From Hypomyces perniciosus (taxonomy: Eukaryota; Ascomycota; Sordariomycetes; Hypocreales; Hypocreaceae), in NCBI GenBank assembly GCA_008477525.1, contig SPDT01000010.1:2480001-2544000 (forward strand): a stretch of 64,000 nucleotides of DNA, given 5' to 3'. Below, one piece after another: positions 43,228 through 56,700 of this stretch. The notes beneath the pieces were generated by a model that worked only from the letters and a program-made list of their open reading frames with translations, made no database searches and was not told where the DNA came from. The stretch's first letter is position 1, and each line of letters begins with the position of its first letter. Both the position numbers and the translations under genes were made by a program.

Positions 43228-46200
43228 GGAACCATGGGCAAGGTGGGATCGCACCTCCCTACATAGACAAACGAAGAACCACCCGGGTTACAGGACCTTC
43301 AACCCCCTAGGGGACTGGACACAAGACCCCCCCTCAGTCCTCACATACATCAGGATCTCGCCCAACCTACCAGCGACCCAACTCCAGCCAGTTGGACTTA
43401 AGGACCGCAACGTATACTGGACACGGGTCTGCGACTACACCATCGTCAACATCTACCGCAGGGCAACTGAAACCGTCACGATAGATATCCTCGAGGGATA
43501 GGGGCGCCCCCCTCCGAGAACCATCGTGGCCGGAGACTTCAATGCGATACACTAGACCTAGCAACCCGGCAGCAAGACTAATACCGCGGGAAACTAAGTG
43601 GAAGAATAGGTAAAAGGAGCGGGTTTCTCTCCCTCTCTTATAGATACACCGACTAACCGTCACGGCAATATAATCGACTTAGTCTTCACTAATACAGCCG
43701 CTTAAACAGTAATAGACAGACAACTAGACACAGGGTCAGACTACTTTACACTTATTACTACTCTGCCAGACCTAACAGCCCCGCCAACTACTAAAGGCAA
43801 GCTTTATATCCCGTTTAAATCCCTCTTAGACTTTAGCTAACTAATGCATAGCTATAAATCCTGCCTGCTAGACCTAAACCTTAACAGTATTATATAAAAG
43901 GATTTAAATAGAGCGGCCTAGGCTTTATAAGACCTCTTTACTACTACTATAATAAGGGCCGGGAAAAGAAGGCATTAAAATGGCTATAGCGCACTATAGT
44001 AGGACTACGACTGCAGAGAGGTATAGAGGGCTGTAATAGCGACTGCTAATATATCCGAGGAAAGAGAAGCCGCCGAGAAGACCCTGCATATAACTGTCTT
44101 ATAAAAGAAAGCAGCCTATTAGGACTCGATTATAGCTGCGGCAGGATTAGGCAGAGGTATATTCTAGGTAGCTAAATAAAGGAAGGCCACTAACCGGTTT
44201 TAACTATTACCTTTAATAGATAGGGACTGCTAGGTTATAGACCTAATAGATAGAGCTACCCTCCTGCAGAAGATAGTCCTTGAACGCAGGGAAGCGTTTA
44301 AAGACGTTAATACCTTTTAGGATTACTTAGTCTACCCCTTTAAAGATATCCCTTAAAATAAAGAACTAAATAAGGAAAAAGTAATAAAAGCTATTACCGG
44401 AGTAGGGAATACTGCCCTTAAAGCAGATAGGATCTCGGTAAAACTTTTTAAAATAGCCTAGCCAGCAGTCTATAACTTTATATATAAGCTCTTTAAAGGA
44501 TACCTAAAAATCAAATATTACCTAGCCCTTTTTTAAAACGCTAAAGTAACCTTTATATTTAAGCTAAATAAATTAAACTACTTTACGTATAAAGCTTAAT
44601 AGCTAATCTTACTTTTATTATATATAGGCAAAAGTTTAGAGAGGCTATTAGCGTAAAAGATTGCAAAAGATGCATTTAAGTATAAAGTGCTTTTAAGATA
44701 ATATTTTAAAGCTTTACTGAAAAGGAGCGCTATAGACCTCCTTGCCTGCTTTATTTATAATATTAAACTAGTACTTTTTAAAGGAGAGGAGGCATTAATT
44801 TTTACCTTTAATATTTTAAAAGCTTTTAATATTATAATAAAGAACTATATAACCTTTTAACTTAAAAAACAGGGATAGTTAAATTAGTTTACTAAATAAG
44901 TGGAGTCTTTTTTAAGCGACTATATAGTCTCTGTCTAGAAAAGGGATAGTATTACCTTCCCTTATAGTAGACTTAAATACAGAACTCTTTAAAGATCCCC
45001 TTTTTTATTAATTTTATTTATACTATATATTGCCCTGCTTTTAGGAATAAAATAGGCCAGCAATAAACATTTTAGCTATATAGACAATATTGCCTTTTTA
45101 GCTATAGGCCTTTATATAGGCTATACTTTGGTAATATTATAGAATAAGTTAAACCAGGCAGTTTAGTAAGGTTAGGAAAATATAATCTCTTTTACTTTAA
45201 ATAAAGCTAAACTCCTTTACTTTTATATGAGATATAGACTTAATCTTTAATACCTAGTAATACTAGAAAGAAAACAGGTTAACTTTAAAGAATATATAAA
45301 ATAGCTTAGCATTATTTTTAACTTTAAATTATTATTTAAAAAATATATAGAGGCCTAGGCGGGTAAGGCCCTGAAAACGGCTAATTTCCTAAAAAGCTTT
45401 AATAAAACCTAAAAAGGCTCCCCCTTTAATATAGTAGCTATAGCAGCTAAGGCCTATATACTACTAGTCGCCCTATATAATATAAAGGTATAGTAGCCTA
45501 GCTTAAAAAGAGAATCTAGGAATAACCTAGGCAAGATAGTAAGTATAGGCGTTAATAACCTTACAGTAAAACTAGATAAGGCCTTTAAAACTATAGCCTA
45601 TACTATCCTTTTAGTTTAGAAAACTACCCCTATCCTGGTACTTTACAGAGAGTCTAGTATCCTGCCTGCATTTACAGTTTTTGCCTAGGCGAAACTGAGA
45701 AACGCTGCCCGACTTATAGGCCTAGACTAGTCCTATCCGCTGACTAACAGGATTAATAGACTAAACGTCCAGCTCCCTGCGACTCGCCTATAGAGGATAG
45801 CCAGACTTATCAGCAGGTCTATCCGACCTACTCTCTTCGCCTATAAACCCTGTTTTATTAAAGCTGGCCTAAGCTTTAAAACACTTAGGAAAAAGGTGGC
45901 TACGCGGAAGCACCTTAAACTAATAGACTTGCTACTAGCCTTAACGGCAGTGGCTTACTTAAATGGCTCCTAACTCGATAAAAAGACTAGATAAAGAGCA
46001 GCAGTATATTACAGAGCTAAAGTCTATAAAGACTGCAGGCCACTCACTAATATAAAGGTCTATAATATAGAAGCTGTAAAAGCTGCTAAAGCAATTAAAA
46101 CAGCAGCCAGACTTGCAAGGAATAACCCTAGAATTAATAAAATATATATCTTTCTTAATAATATATTAATAGTTAAAGGCTTACTAGGCAAAGCCTTAAC

Positions 46201-46936
46201 TTTATTATAAAAAGAGTTTATGCAGTTTTAATATATAATAAAAGAGATATACCTTTATAAAGTGTTTATTTCTTAAATGCTAGGCTATAAAGATATATAA
46301 AGCAATAAAATAGCAGATAAACTAGTAAAGGAAGGGATAGCCTTTAACCTTCCTTTATAAAGCTAAAGTACTTTAATATATATTAAGCGCTAGGTAAAAG
46401 CAGAAAGAAAAACCCTTTAAAAGAAATACTAAAAGGTAAATGCCCTAGAAAGCTATTAACTGTAAAACCTAGGAGCACTGCCGAACCCCCTAGAACTAAA
46501 ACTCCTTTAACCTATTTTATATAAGCTGCTGGCAGAAAGGTCTAGTTATAGAGACTTTTAAAGCTATTATGACTGTTTTGGCTATAATATGCAATCCTAT
46601 TATAAATGCGGCTCCCTTAAAGAGCCAGGGCACTTTGCCGAATACTGTATAATAAGGAGCTTCCTCTTTAAAACACTAAAAGGCAAGAGACCAGTTATAT
46701 ACCTACTAGGACCTAAAAGAAGCAAGGCTTTTTAAAAGCTAATAAAGGGGGTAAACCTATATAGCCCCCCTTTATAAAATATAGATTAAGAATATACTAA
46801 AATTTTCCTTTATCCAGTAAAATGTAGCGAACAGGGTCTAGACCCCTAGCTCCTACTGACCTATTTGCCTAAATAAGGCTATTATACCTAGATATAGAGT
46901 AGTCGTAAATAGTAATAAAAAAAAAAAAAATAAAAA
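43228..46936 (+). mobile_element. 5'-truncated Tad1-like LINE, copy 3
   Basis: A 3.7-kb non-LTR element that begins inside the endonuclease gene and ends in a poly(A)-rich tail (about 46916-46939). The endonuclease still reads well: an intact GDFN at 43532-43543, then a TGSDYFTL-like segment near 43733, with only scattered stops. The reverse transcriptase further down is badly decayed; its catalytic motif reads YIDN (45077-45088). An RNase H-like tail may follow. It is related to, but not the same as, LINE copies 1 and 2, which end in AAAC units. The first ~500 bp are GC-normal while the rest is AT-rich. Confidence 0.88.
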
Positions 46937-46951
46937 AAAGGTAGGGTCAGA
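46937..46951 (+). repeat. Target-site duplication, right copy (LINE 3)
   Basis: Second copy of AAAGGTAGGGTCAGA, immediately 3' of the poly(A) tail. Confidence 0.88.
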
Positions 46952-47764
46952 TAAGTACTTGGTAATAATCAAGTAATAGGACTAGTAGGGGTCAGCTTGA
47001 TATTACCGATAGGGTTTGAGATTCAAGTTAGCTGACTCACCAGTGATATTTTGGCCTGCCGCGACATAAGCAGTAAGGTATACCGTCTTCGGTCCCTTTA
47101 CCCTCCCTAAATACATATTTTACATATATCTCAGAAAATTCCTATTAAGCTGTTGTAGTAGAAAGGGTATGCTGTCGTCTATTAGATGCTATCTAAATTC
47201 CACATTAAGGGCAGTAATCTACTTGTGTCTCCTTTTAGGTATTCCTGCCCAATCCACCCAATCCACCCAATCATAATAACAAGACGCATTCGAAAACTGT
47301 CACTTCTATCTCTGTAGTTTCAGTTTTACCAATTGCCAGCGCCTTTACGAAATATGGATGTTGTTTAGGTGCTGGGAATCAGTTCCATGAAAACCTTATA
47401 GTAGCAGAGCTTACTCCTTCCCTGGTGGACCTATAGGCCCTCTTTGTGTTTAAAAGGCTATTTAAAGGTTTATAAATATTAAAGAAGTTTTAATAAACTA
47501 CTAATAGACATTCGCGAAGCTTAAAAAGTATTAGAGTTTATAGAGGTTTAAAGGTCTTTTTCAATTTATAATTGCAGCCACTTTTTTAAAGTTTATTTTA
47601 ATATTATTATTTATAATAATTAAATTAAAATATTTTATTTTTATTATTTTAAATTTCTATTCTTTTATATTAACTTAAAGGCCTATATTAATTAATTTAT
47701 TTATAACTTTTTTTATATATAATTAATATTCTTTTTATATAGCTAAATAAACTAAAATATTATT
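46952..47764. other. Host-like spacer passing into AT-rich sequence
   Basis: The first ~480 bp have normal composition and no recognisable gene. From about 47450 the sequence is AT-rich and looks like an older RIP-hit repeat into which the 47770 element inserted. Confidence 0.4.
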
Positions 47765-47769
47765 AAATA

Positions 47770-47996
47770 TAATAGGTGTAGCCTAGCTGGAAAGTATACA
47801 GTTAGGGCACCTCTGTATTGTCTATTTATAGCTGAAGGAAAGAAGCTTTATACTAGCTATATATATATTATATAGTTGTATGTATAGGGTTGTGGCTGAG
47901 GTGGTTTCCTAATTAGGTAAGCGGTCTAGTCTTGGTCGTATTTCCGGATTCGGCGTAGTCGTGATTCTAGGAGATATAGCCTAGCCTGTAATATTA
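47770..47996 (-). repeat. 3' LTR of the 47.8-53.2 kb element
   Basis: 227-bp repeat, starting TAATAGGTGTAGCC and ending GTAATATTA on the plus strand; its partner is at 52965-53191. The target duplication AAATA flanks the pair (47765-47769 and 53192-53196). It is called the 3' LTR because a polypurine tract on the minus strand (plus-strand CCCCCCTTTCTT from 47997) adjoins it. Confidence 0.9.
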
Positions 47997-50900
47997 CCCC
48001 CCTTTCTTATAGTGGCTCTCTCCTTAGGCGCTGTTGCTTTACTGGCGTATAGCTGTTAAGTGGCCTGTTATTAGATTTAATTAGGCTATATTTAGATATA
48101 TAGTTGTCGAGGGCTGCTGTGTCTTTAAGTATGTATATCGGTTCTTAGGTTGGCTCTATATATCCTTTCTACTATATTAATGCTTTGCGGAAAAAGCTGC
48201 GACCTTGCTGCTTAGTTTTTGCGCAAAGGACTTCTTTAACTTCCTATTTATCCTCGCTATCTATTTATATTAGTAGTAGTTAAGGGTTATTTAAAATCTA
48301 GCCTAGAAAGGGGTTATTGGCCGCTCTTTTTAATAGGTTAATATAAAATCGCGGGTATATACCAGTTAATATACCTAGTTTTACTATATAAAGGCTAATA
48401 ACCTTTATTACTATATATTTATAATATAAGGCATTAAGCTTCTTAGAAGGCCAGGGAGTATTATAGTTGCTAAATAATAGCTAAACTTTATCTCTTACTT
48501 TATATCTCTTAAAAGGGCCTTGCCGCTAATTTATAGAATCTTTATAGCGTTATTGTATAGCAGTAAATACTGTTTAGGTAAAGGCAGTTACTTTTTTTAG
48601 TCTTTTAACTATTTCTTTTACAGCCTTCTCCTTTAAGTCCTTTAATTTAATAGCTTTATTTTCTTTTATATATAGCTAAAGGGGTTTTATATAATAGCTA
48701 TGTTTAAGGAAAAAAGGGCTTATTTAGATAGCTGTATATTTACAGTTATTTAAAGCTAGTTGCACTGCTAGGAGGAGGTTTCTTTAATTGCTTTAAAAGT
48801 AGTCTATATATACTTTAAAGTATACTTGGATCTTTTGGTTACTTTTTTCTAGTCTGCTATTAGTCTGTAAGTAATATACTGTATTTAGGCGTTACTAGGT
48901 TTCTATTAATTTATAGAAAGCTCTCTAAAAGCAGCTAGTTTAATTAAATCTTTAATTATTAACTATAAACTGGGGTATCCTATAAAACTAATAGTAGTAT
49001 TAAAGGAACCTCTTTATATCTACTTTTACCTTTATATTTTTTATTACTTTAAAGGTAATATTGTTAGTAAACTAGTTAATAATAATTTAAAGGTATTATG
49101 CTTTTATTAATTTTATAGGTAATAGGTTAACTATAAAGTCTATAGTTAGGTTACTGTAAATATATTAAAGAATAGGTAGTGGTTTAAGGAGTCTTTGCTT
49201 ATAGCTTCTCTATATCTTCCCTTTTCTATATATATTATAATTATAGAGGAATTATTAAACTATACTATTAATTCCTAGCTAAAAAAACCTGCAAGAAATA
49301 ATAGCTAAGGTTTTATTATAACCTAAATGGCCTAAAACTGCAGCATTATATTCTGCTTATATAATGCAAGTGCGCAGCATTTCGCCTTTTTCTTTAATTA
49401 TAGCCAGTACCTAGATATAGTCTCGGAATATTAATTTCTATTCTTTATCGATTATATATTCTAATATCTATACTTTAAGTTAAAGGTCTGCAAGGAGGGA
49501 GCGCTTTTTTTTCCTAACTGCAGTATATACCTATCAATATACTAGGTCCTTTTGAATTATTAGGTTTTATAGGCCCTGTAATTCCTTATTTCTATTAAAT
49601 ATATACATTAAGGGGAGATTAGTATTGCTGTCTTTAAATTTCTATATTGCTAGTGTAGCTGGGATAAGTTATATATAGCGGCTTAGTTCGCGCTTATTGC
49701 TTTTATTAAGTAGAAGGTTTTATTCCCTGCGGCTTAATGCGTTAAGAGCGGCTGCCTTACTGCCTAGCCTATATTGGATTATAAAATTAAACTAGGAAAG
49801 GAACTCTGCCTAGCGTATTTATTATTTAAAAAGTTTCCTGTATATTATAAAGAATTATAAGTTTTTATAGTCTAAAATAACTATAAAAGGGTTATAGCTA
49901 TATAACTCTACTTTTTACTTTTCCAAATAGTAAATTACTGCTAGTATTTTTTTATTATAAATAAGATAGTTACATTTAATAGGGCTTAGCTTTTATAAGT
50001 AGTAAACTATAGTATAATATTCTCCCTTTTTATTCTTTTATAAAAGGACTCCTTTTAAAGTATATTTTAAATAATCTACTTTAATAAAGGTGTATTTTAT
50101 AGGATCCTAAACTTATAGTATAAAGGCTTTAATAAAGAGGCGTTTAAGCTCCTAAAAGGCTACTTCTTTTATACCTTTCTACTAAAAAGGGGTCCCTTTT
50201 TTAATTAGCTTTATAAGCAGGTAAACTATTTAAAAAAACCTAGGGATAAATATCTAGTAATAATTAATAAAGCTAAAAAAGCTTTAAACTCCTATTACTA
50301 TTATAAATGCCTACTACTCGCTAATAGTTTACTGCTTTTCAGGGTTATAGGCAATTCTTTTACTAATATATATAATAAACCCAAAGTATTTAATCTCTTT
50401 CTATATAAATGCATACTTCCTAGGATCTAGGTATAGCCTAGTATTAATAAAGGCGTATAAAACTTACTAGACTTTGTTTATATAATCCTTTTATAACCTA
50501 TTAGTATAAATTAAGATATTATTAAGGTATATAGACGCGAAGTTGTTTAAAAAAGGGTATAGTACTTAATTAATATACTGTTAAAATACTATTAGTGCGC
50601 CAGTAAATTTAAATAAAACTACCTACTATATATATAAGTTATAGTATATATAGAATACAATTTTATATTCTTCTTTTTTTGCGACTTTAATTTTATAGAA
50701 TACAGCTATTATATTTAGCTTTATAAACTACTTTACTTTTATTAAGCTGTTAAGGGTTTTGGAAAAAAGGGGGAAAGGGTAGTAATCTCGCTATATTATT
50801 GCATTTAAGGCACAGTAGTCTATATAAAAGCAAATTCCTCTTTTAGGTTTCTAAATAAAGAGGATAAAGGCTGCAGCAGCTAAGCTGCTAGCTTAAATAA

Positions 50901-52964
50901 ATCCTTTATTAAGTAAATTAAAAAGGGTCTTTTATAATATTAATAGTTTTTCGCGTAATATACTGTAAAGGGGGCCTTAAAAGAGTTCTAGTTCTTTACT
51001 GTATTTATTGGCTTTTAAGGGAATCTGTAAATTGACTTTAAGGCAGTATAATAAAAGGTTAATAGCTTTTTTTATAAAAAATAGCGAATAAAACTCTTTA
51101 TATAGTTTAAGGGGGATATATTCTTAGGGATTTATAGGTTTTTTAGGCTAGAGTGCTTTTTTAATATTAAATAAGCTAATAGTTTAAAGAAAGTATATTT
51201 CCTTTTCGCTATTCCTTTTAATACAGTAGTATTTTACTTGTAATATTAAAGCTAATATAAGCCAGGCTCTTTATATAGCTTTAATATTCCCAGGCTCCTC
51301 TTTATTTATAAATTATAGCTATAGGCTAGCTTTTCTATAGTTAACTTCCTTTTTAGCTGTATAATATACTATTTAGTTAGCTTTAGCTTAAAGTTTATTA
51401 AAGATTAGGTTATAATCTAGTTTATTTACTATATAGGTGTATTAACGTTTAATATAGCTCTATAGATTTAGGTAAATAATAGCAATATAGCTAGTTTCTA
51501 CTATTTTATAAATCTTAATAAATGTCCTAATTTTCCTTTTAGTAATCTTAATTTACAGGAGGTATAACTTTTAGGTAAAGGAGGAGTTTATAATAGTATA
51601 AAGGTTATAGCCAATATTAAATAGTACTGTAAATAGGTATATTCTCTATTTTGGCTTATAATATTACTGATTTGCCAGTTATTTACTTTTTAAACTCCTT
51701 TTATCTTTTTAATTCTTCCTTTATAGGCTCTAATACCAGACTTTGCATTAAAGCTAATCTTTTAACTTATCGCTAAAGTTATTATTTTCTTTACTATTAA
51801 TATACTAGTTATTATTATTAAACTTGCAGTCAGCAATCTAGACCTAATATACCTAGGCTTTATAGCCTTTTTTGCAAAACTAGGCAATATATCCCTTTTT
51901 CTTATAATAGTAATATATAGCCTCCCAGGCAATATCTGCCTCATTTATTAAAAAGCTATATTAGCGCTAGTTCTTTATATAATTTACGCCCTTTATTTAA
52001 GTATTGCCTTCTTTATTAATTATTTATATATAGTCTTTTAAAGTGCAATATAGTTAAGGCTTATTATATTTTTTTTACTAAAAGTAGCCTATTAAGGCGG
52101 CTCCTGTATTCTATTAGTCTAGATCTAATTGTTTAATGCAGTTAGTAATATCCTAGACTTTAGTAAACTGTTTACTATAGGTAAGCGGCAGGTTTACTGT
52201 TATTAAATAGAATTATAGTTTTAAAGATAATACTCCTTTAAAGAAAAAAATCTTAACTTAGTTAGCCTAGTTATTGCTGCCTACTTTAAAGACCTTTTAT
52301 TTAAAGTAGGGAAAGAAAGATAAAAGTAAAGTTTTATCTCTTTACTTAAAAGTATATAGCTTTTGCGCAGTTTAGTTCCAGAGTCTTTAATCTTTATAGG
52401 TATAGTTTAGGTATTATATAAATTCCGCTAGGTTATAGTTCCTGTTAGTTCCTTTTAATATATAAAAAGTAGCGATTACCTATTTAGGTATAGCGTTTAA
52501 GCAGGAGTTAATAAAGTATTATTATTCTTTATTACTATTATAAAACTTTTTATTAAGTTTAAGCTTTTTGCGTATATCTTGCGCTTATATAGTATACTCT
52601 TTTTACTTTTTTAAGAATTTAAATAGGTTAAAAAGTAGCTTCCTTTTAACTTTAAAAGCTTATATAAACTTTATTATAGAGGTTAATGCAGGCTTTATAG
52701 TTGCGGCCTGCGCAGGTTTTTACTTAGGTTATAGAAAGAATAATATCTTATTTTCCTGGCTATTTAGCCTTTAAGTCACTAGTGCTATAAAGTCTAGCTT
52801 TCTTATTAGTGCAGCTATTTATTCCTGTAAAAGTAGAACAGCTTGCTTGATCCGCGATTATACATTATCGCCTTTAAAGGCTTAGTTTCCGAAATTTACT
52901 ATTTTCCTTTTGCAGTAAGAGTTTTATTATTTACTGGCTAGGTAGTAGCTGAGCTATAGATATA

Positions 52965-53191
52965 TAATAGGTATAGCCTAGCTGGAAAGTATATAGTTAG
53001 GGCACTTCTGTATTATTTATCTATAGCTGAAGGAAGGAAGCTCTATACTAGCTATATATACGTTATATAGTTGTGTATATAGGGTTATAGCTGAGGTGGT
53101 TTCCTAATTAGGTAAGCGGTCTAGTTTTGGTTGTATTTCCGGATTCGGCGTAGTCGTGATTCTGGGAGATATGGCCTAGCCTATAATATTA
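52965..53191 (-). repeat. 5' LTR of the 47.8-53.2 kb element
   Basis: 227 bp, a close match of the LTR at 47770-47996 with scattered C/T and G/A differences, as expected after RIP. The former gag region adjoins it on the left. Confidence 0.9.
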
Positions 53192-53196
53192 AAATA

Positions 53197-53369
53197 GGCT
53201 ATATAAATGTTATTATATAAACTATATAAAGTATAGTTAATATAATATTCAAAAAAGACTAAAGTATTATAAAGGCTAAAAGGTATAATAAAGGTTTTAA
53301 ATAACTTAAACTAGGTTATAAACACTATCTTTTATTTATATCCCTTTATAATTTTAAATTTATTAAAGG
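53197..53369. other. AT-rich sequence between two elements
   Basis: Old repeat sequence of the kind also seen at 47450-47764. The two pieces may have been continuous before the 47770-53191 element inserted. Confidence 0.4.
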
Positions 53370-53756
53370 TGTAATAATCTAGGTTGATTCTTAAGGGATA
53401 AACTGAGGTTTGTGGGTTTATATTAACAGAGAGGTTAAAGATAAATACTAAGTAGGGTAATATAGTTATAATTCTATAGAATAGGCAGTTTTAGTAAATG
53501 TAATTGTTAACGACTATTTAAGTAACTATATTAAACGATTATGATTTATCTAGTTTTATATATAAAAGAGATATATAGTGAATATATTTAGATTATTTAG
53601 ATCATAGCGATCTTAGTAATCCTAGATTATAGTTTTATATAGTAATCCTTTTTATAGGATTGCGCTTATAGTTATAATCTGTTAATGATTGGCTAAAGGT
53701 TCCGATATTTTACTATAATCCTGTAACTAGGTCTTTAATATAGTTGGGTTATAATA
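53370..53756 (-). repeat. LTR (family A), probable 3' LTR of a minus-strand element
   Basis: 387 bp, TGTAATAATCTAGG to GGGTTATAATA on the plus strand. Its first ~190 bp match the LTR at 33921 and, inverted, the one at 58848-59203; the middle differs from the latter, while the last bases agree (GGGTYATRAYA). A purine-rich stretch of the minus strand (AAAAAAGGG) stands a few bases from it, which suggests it ends the minus-strand element to its right. Confidence 0.7.
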
Positions 53757-56700
53757 TAATATCCCTTTTTTATTAGTTTTATTTTTAAGACCTATTAGCT
53801 TTTATAAGTTTTACTTATTTTTATTCTTTTCTTTTTCCTATATTAATATTATAATAGACTATATTACTAAACCTTGCGCTTATAAATCTAATAAGTATAC
53901 TTTATTTACATTTTTAATTTTTTCTAAAAGTAATCCTGTTAATATACTTTATACTTTTGATTTTTAAAAGAAATTAGTTTATTGGATAATAAGTAACTCT
54001 TTAAAGTATAGTGAATATATATATTAAAGCTATTTTTGCAATAGTGTTCTAGTTACTTTATTTTATATATTTTTCTTTTTTTTTTTTCTATATTTTTTTA
54101 TTAACTTTTTTAATTATATATATATTTAAATAATAGAAAAGGCTTAAATTAGAAAAACATAAAGTAGGTAAAAAGCTAACGGGTTTTTACTTCTATTTAA
54201 TAAAGCTTTAATTGTAGATTATAGCAGCTGTAGGGCAGTTAAACTATATTTAATATATTAAAAAGCAAATATATAAGTAATATACTAAACTTTTTAAATA
54301 AAGGTTATAGGGTTTAGATAAAAAGGATAATATACTGGTTTTTTTATTTATTTAAAAGGTAAAGGTAGTAATTAATCTTTAATTATTAAAGGTGCCTGTT
54401 AAGGTAAATTAGGCTTCTTTAAGGCTTAGTCATAATTTTATGGATTTAAGTTTTTTAATTTTAAAAATTAATGAAACTATTTAAGTTTAGTTTTAGTATT
54501 TAATAAATATATAGTAAATTCTTAACAGTTATATTCCTTTTTATAGTTTTTTTATTTAATTAAATATTAATATTTATTATCTTTTACTTTTATAGCTTTA
54601 ATTTCCTTAATTTTATATTTTTCTTTAACTAATGAAACTTTAATTAAGTCTATAATTAGTTTTTTTTTAATGTATTTTATAATGCTTTTTTAAGTAATAA
54701 TATATAAAATATTAAGTGAATTTAAATACTATATAGTAGTATAAGTTTATAAGTGACTTTTAAAATAACTTTCTTAATTAGGTAAAGTTTAAGTTTTTTT
54801 AAAATTTAATTTATTGCTTAATTGCATTATTTTAATATTAATAGTCTTTTTTTTAATAAATAATAGTATAGGTAAATTATATCTTTTTCTTTAAAAATTA
54901 ATCCCTTTAATTTATATTTATTAATATACTTTTTTATTCTGTTTTATATAAAGTAAAGGTATACCTAGATTTCTTTATATAATTATTTTATATCTTTAAC
55001 TTTAATTTATACTGTATTAATATATAGCCTTTTCTTTAGCGCTTTATATATATTTAATGTAAAGTTATAGTTAATATATATAAGGCTAAATCTAGTTAAC
55101 TTTAAAATATTACTATTATAGGATATTTATACAATTAATAGCTTTTTTATTTAATTATTTTAATTAAAGTTAATATAACTGTTTAAATAAACTTTAATAA
55201 TCTAATTAATATATTTTATTTAACTGTTTATCTGTAGGTAATATATAGTATTAAGCTTATAATTTATATTTAATTATTTTATAAATATTTATTAGAATTT
55301 AAAGATAAAGGTTAATCTTTAGTTAGAAATAATTTTAGCTAGAATTATATAGTTAAGTGTAATAAATTATAAAAATATATAAATTAGTATTTCTATATTT
55401 ATTATTTCTTTATGTAAAAGGAAATAAAAGTATTTAATAAATTAGTTTATAATTATTAAAATACTATTATATTTAATCTTTATTTTTAGTTTAATAGATA
55501 ATAATAGTTTAATAATAAAGTTTAATAAAATTAACTTTTATAGTTACTTTAATATTAGTAAAGGTTAAAGTTTACTGTATAGTTTATATTTTAAAGGTTT
55601 AACTGTTTTATAAATTATATAGTAAAAAATAATATGTTATATTACTTTTTTAAGTCTTTAAAACTTAAAATATTTTTATATTTATTTACAGGTTTTATAA
55701 ATACCTTTATATCTATATATTAAATATTAATAAACTTCTATAATTATATTTTTCTAAAGTTTATTTAAAATTTAGATTTTTTTATTTTATTATTATATTC
55801 TTTTTTTATTAAACTCTATATTTTCTAGGAATCTATTATTATTTTAAGTAATATAGTACTTTTTAATATATAAAATATAGTATTATTCTTAAATACTTTA
55901 TATATAGCTTAAAGTACTATTTATTAGTAATATCCTTTAAGGGTTTATTTTAAAATCTACTTAGTATATTTAATCTTTCTTCAGTTATAATTAATTTATT
56001 TATTAAGTGTATTTACTTATTTATTTCTGGATTCTTTTTAGTAAATTAGGATATAGTTAAATTTTAAAAGGTATTTTATATAGCGGATTTATCTTTTAAA
56101 GAGTTATTAAACTGTTGTGAAATATATAATATTCTTATAGTTAATATATACTTTAACTTTATATATTCCTTTTAATAAATAATAATATTATTTTTTAAAT
56201 GTAAGAATAATAGTAAAGAATTCTTTATTATATATTAAATAGTTTAATTCTATACTATATAGTGCTTTAAAGTAAAAGGCAATAGGGTATAGTTTATTGT
56301 TTTTATCTTTTACTTAAATTAAACGTTTATAGTAAAGTTAAAAGTATTTATTTTAATTTTTTTTTAGATAGGTTAAATGTAATCAATATAGGTTTTTTTA
56401 AAATAAGCTGTTTAAGTTTATTAAATGTATTTTATATATTTAATGCCTATAGAAACCTTTAATCTTTTTTAATAAATTTATAGAGAGTTTATATAATATT
56501 TTTATAGTTAATAAATTATTAATAATAGTTAGTAAGTTTTAAAAAGCTTTAGACTTTTTTATTTGTCATAGGTCTAGGCTAGTCTTTTACTGCTTATACT
56601 TTTAATAGGTCTATATAAATTTCTTTAAAGGTAATAATATATTTTAAAAAAGTAATTTTCTATATATAAAATTTGTATTTTTTTTAGTTTTATAAATAGT

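Larger units (their letters stand above)
47770..53191 (-). mobile_element. Complete Ty3/Gypsy-like LTR retrotransposon, RIP-mutated
   Basis: A 5.4-kb element with two 227-bp LTRs, 5-bp target duplication AAATA and a polypurine tract beside the 3' LTR. Read on the minus strand it retains reverse-transcriptase features: a DYxALN-like string near 50820 and the YLDD catalytic motif now reading YLNN (about 50506-50545), each changed by G-to-A. RT lies upstream of the remaining region in the order typical of Ty3/Gypsy, as judged by its similarity to fungal elements of that group. Stops fill all frames, so it is inactive. It was inserted into an already AT-rich repeat. Confidence 0.88.

Noticed and set aside
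43367..43663. 98-codon minus-strand frame
   Set aside because: It is the antisense of the LINE endonuclease, which reads well on the plus strand.
52568..52774. 68-codon plus-strand frame in the LTR element
   Set aside because: It is antisense to the element's gag region and arises from AT-rich sequence.
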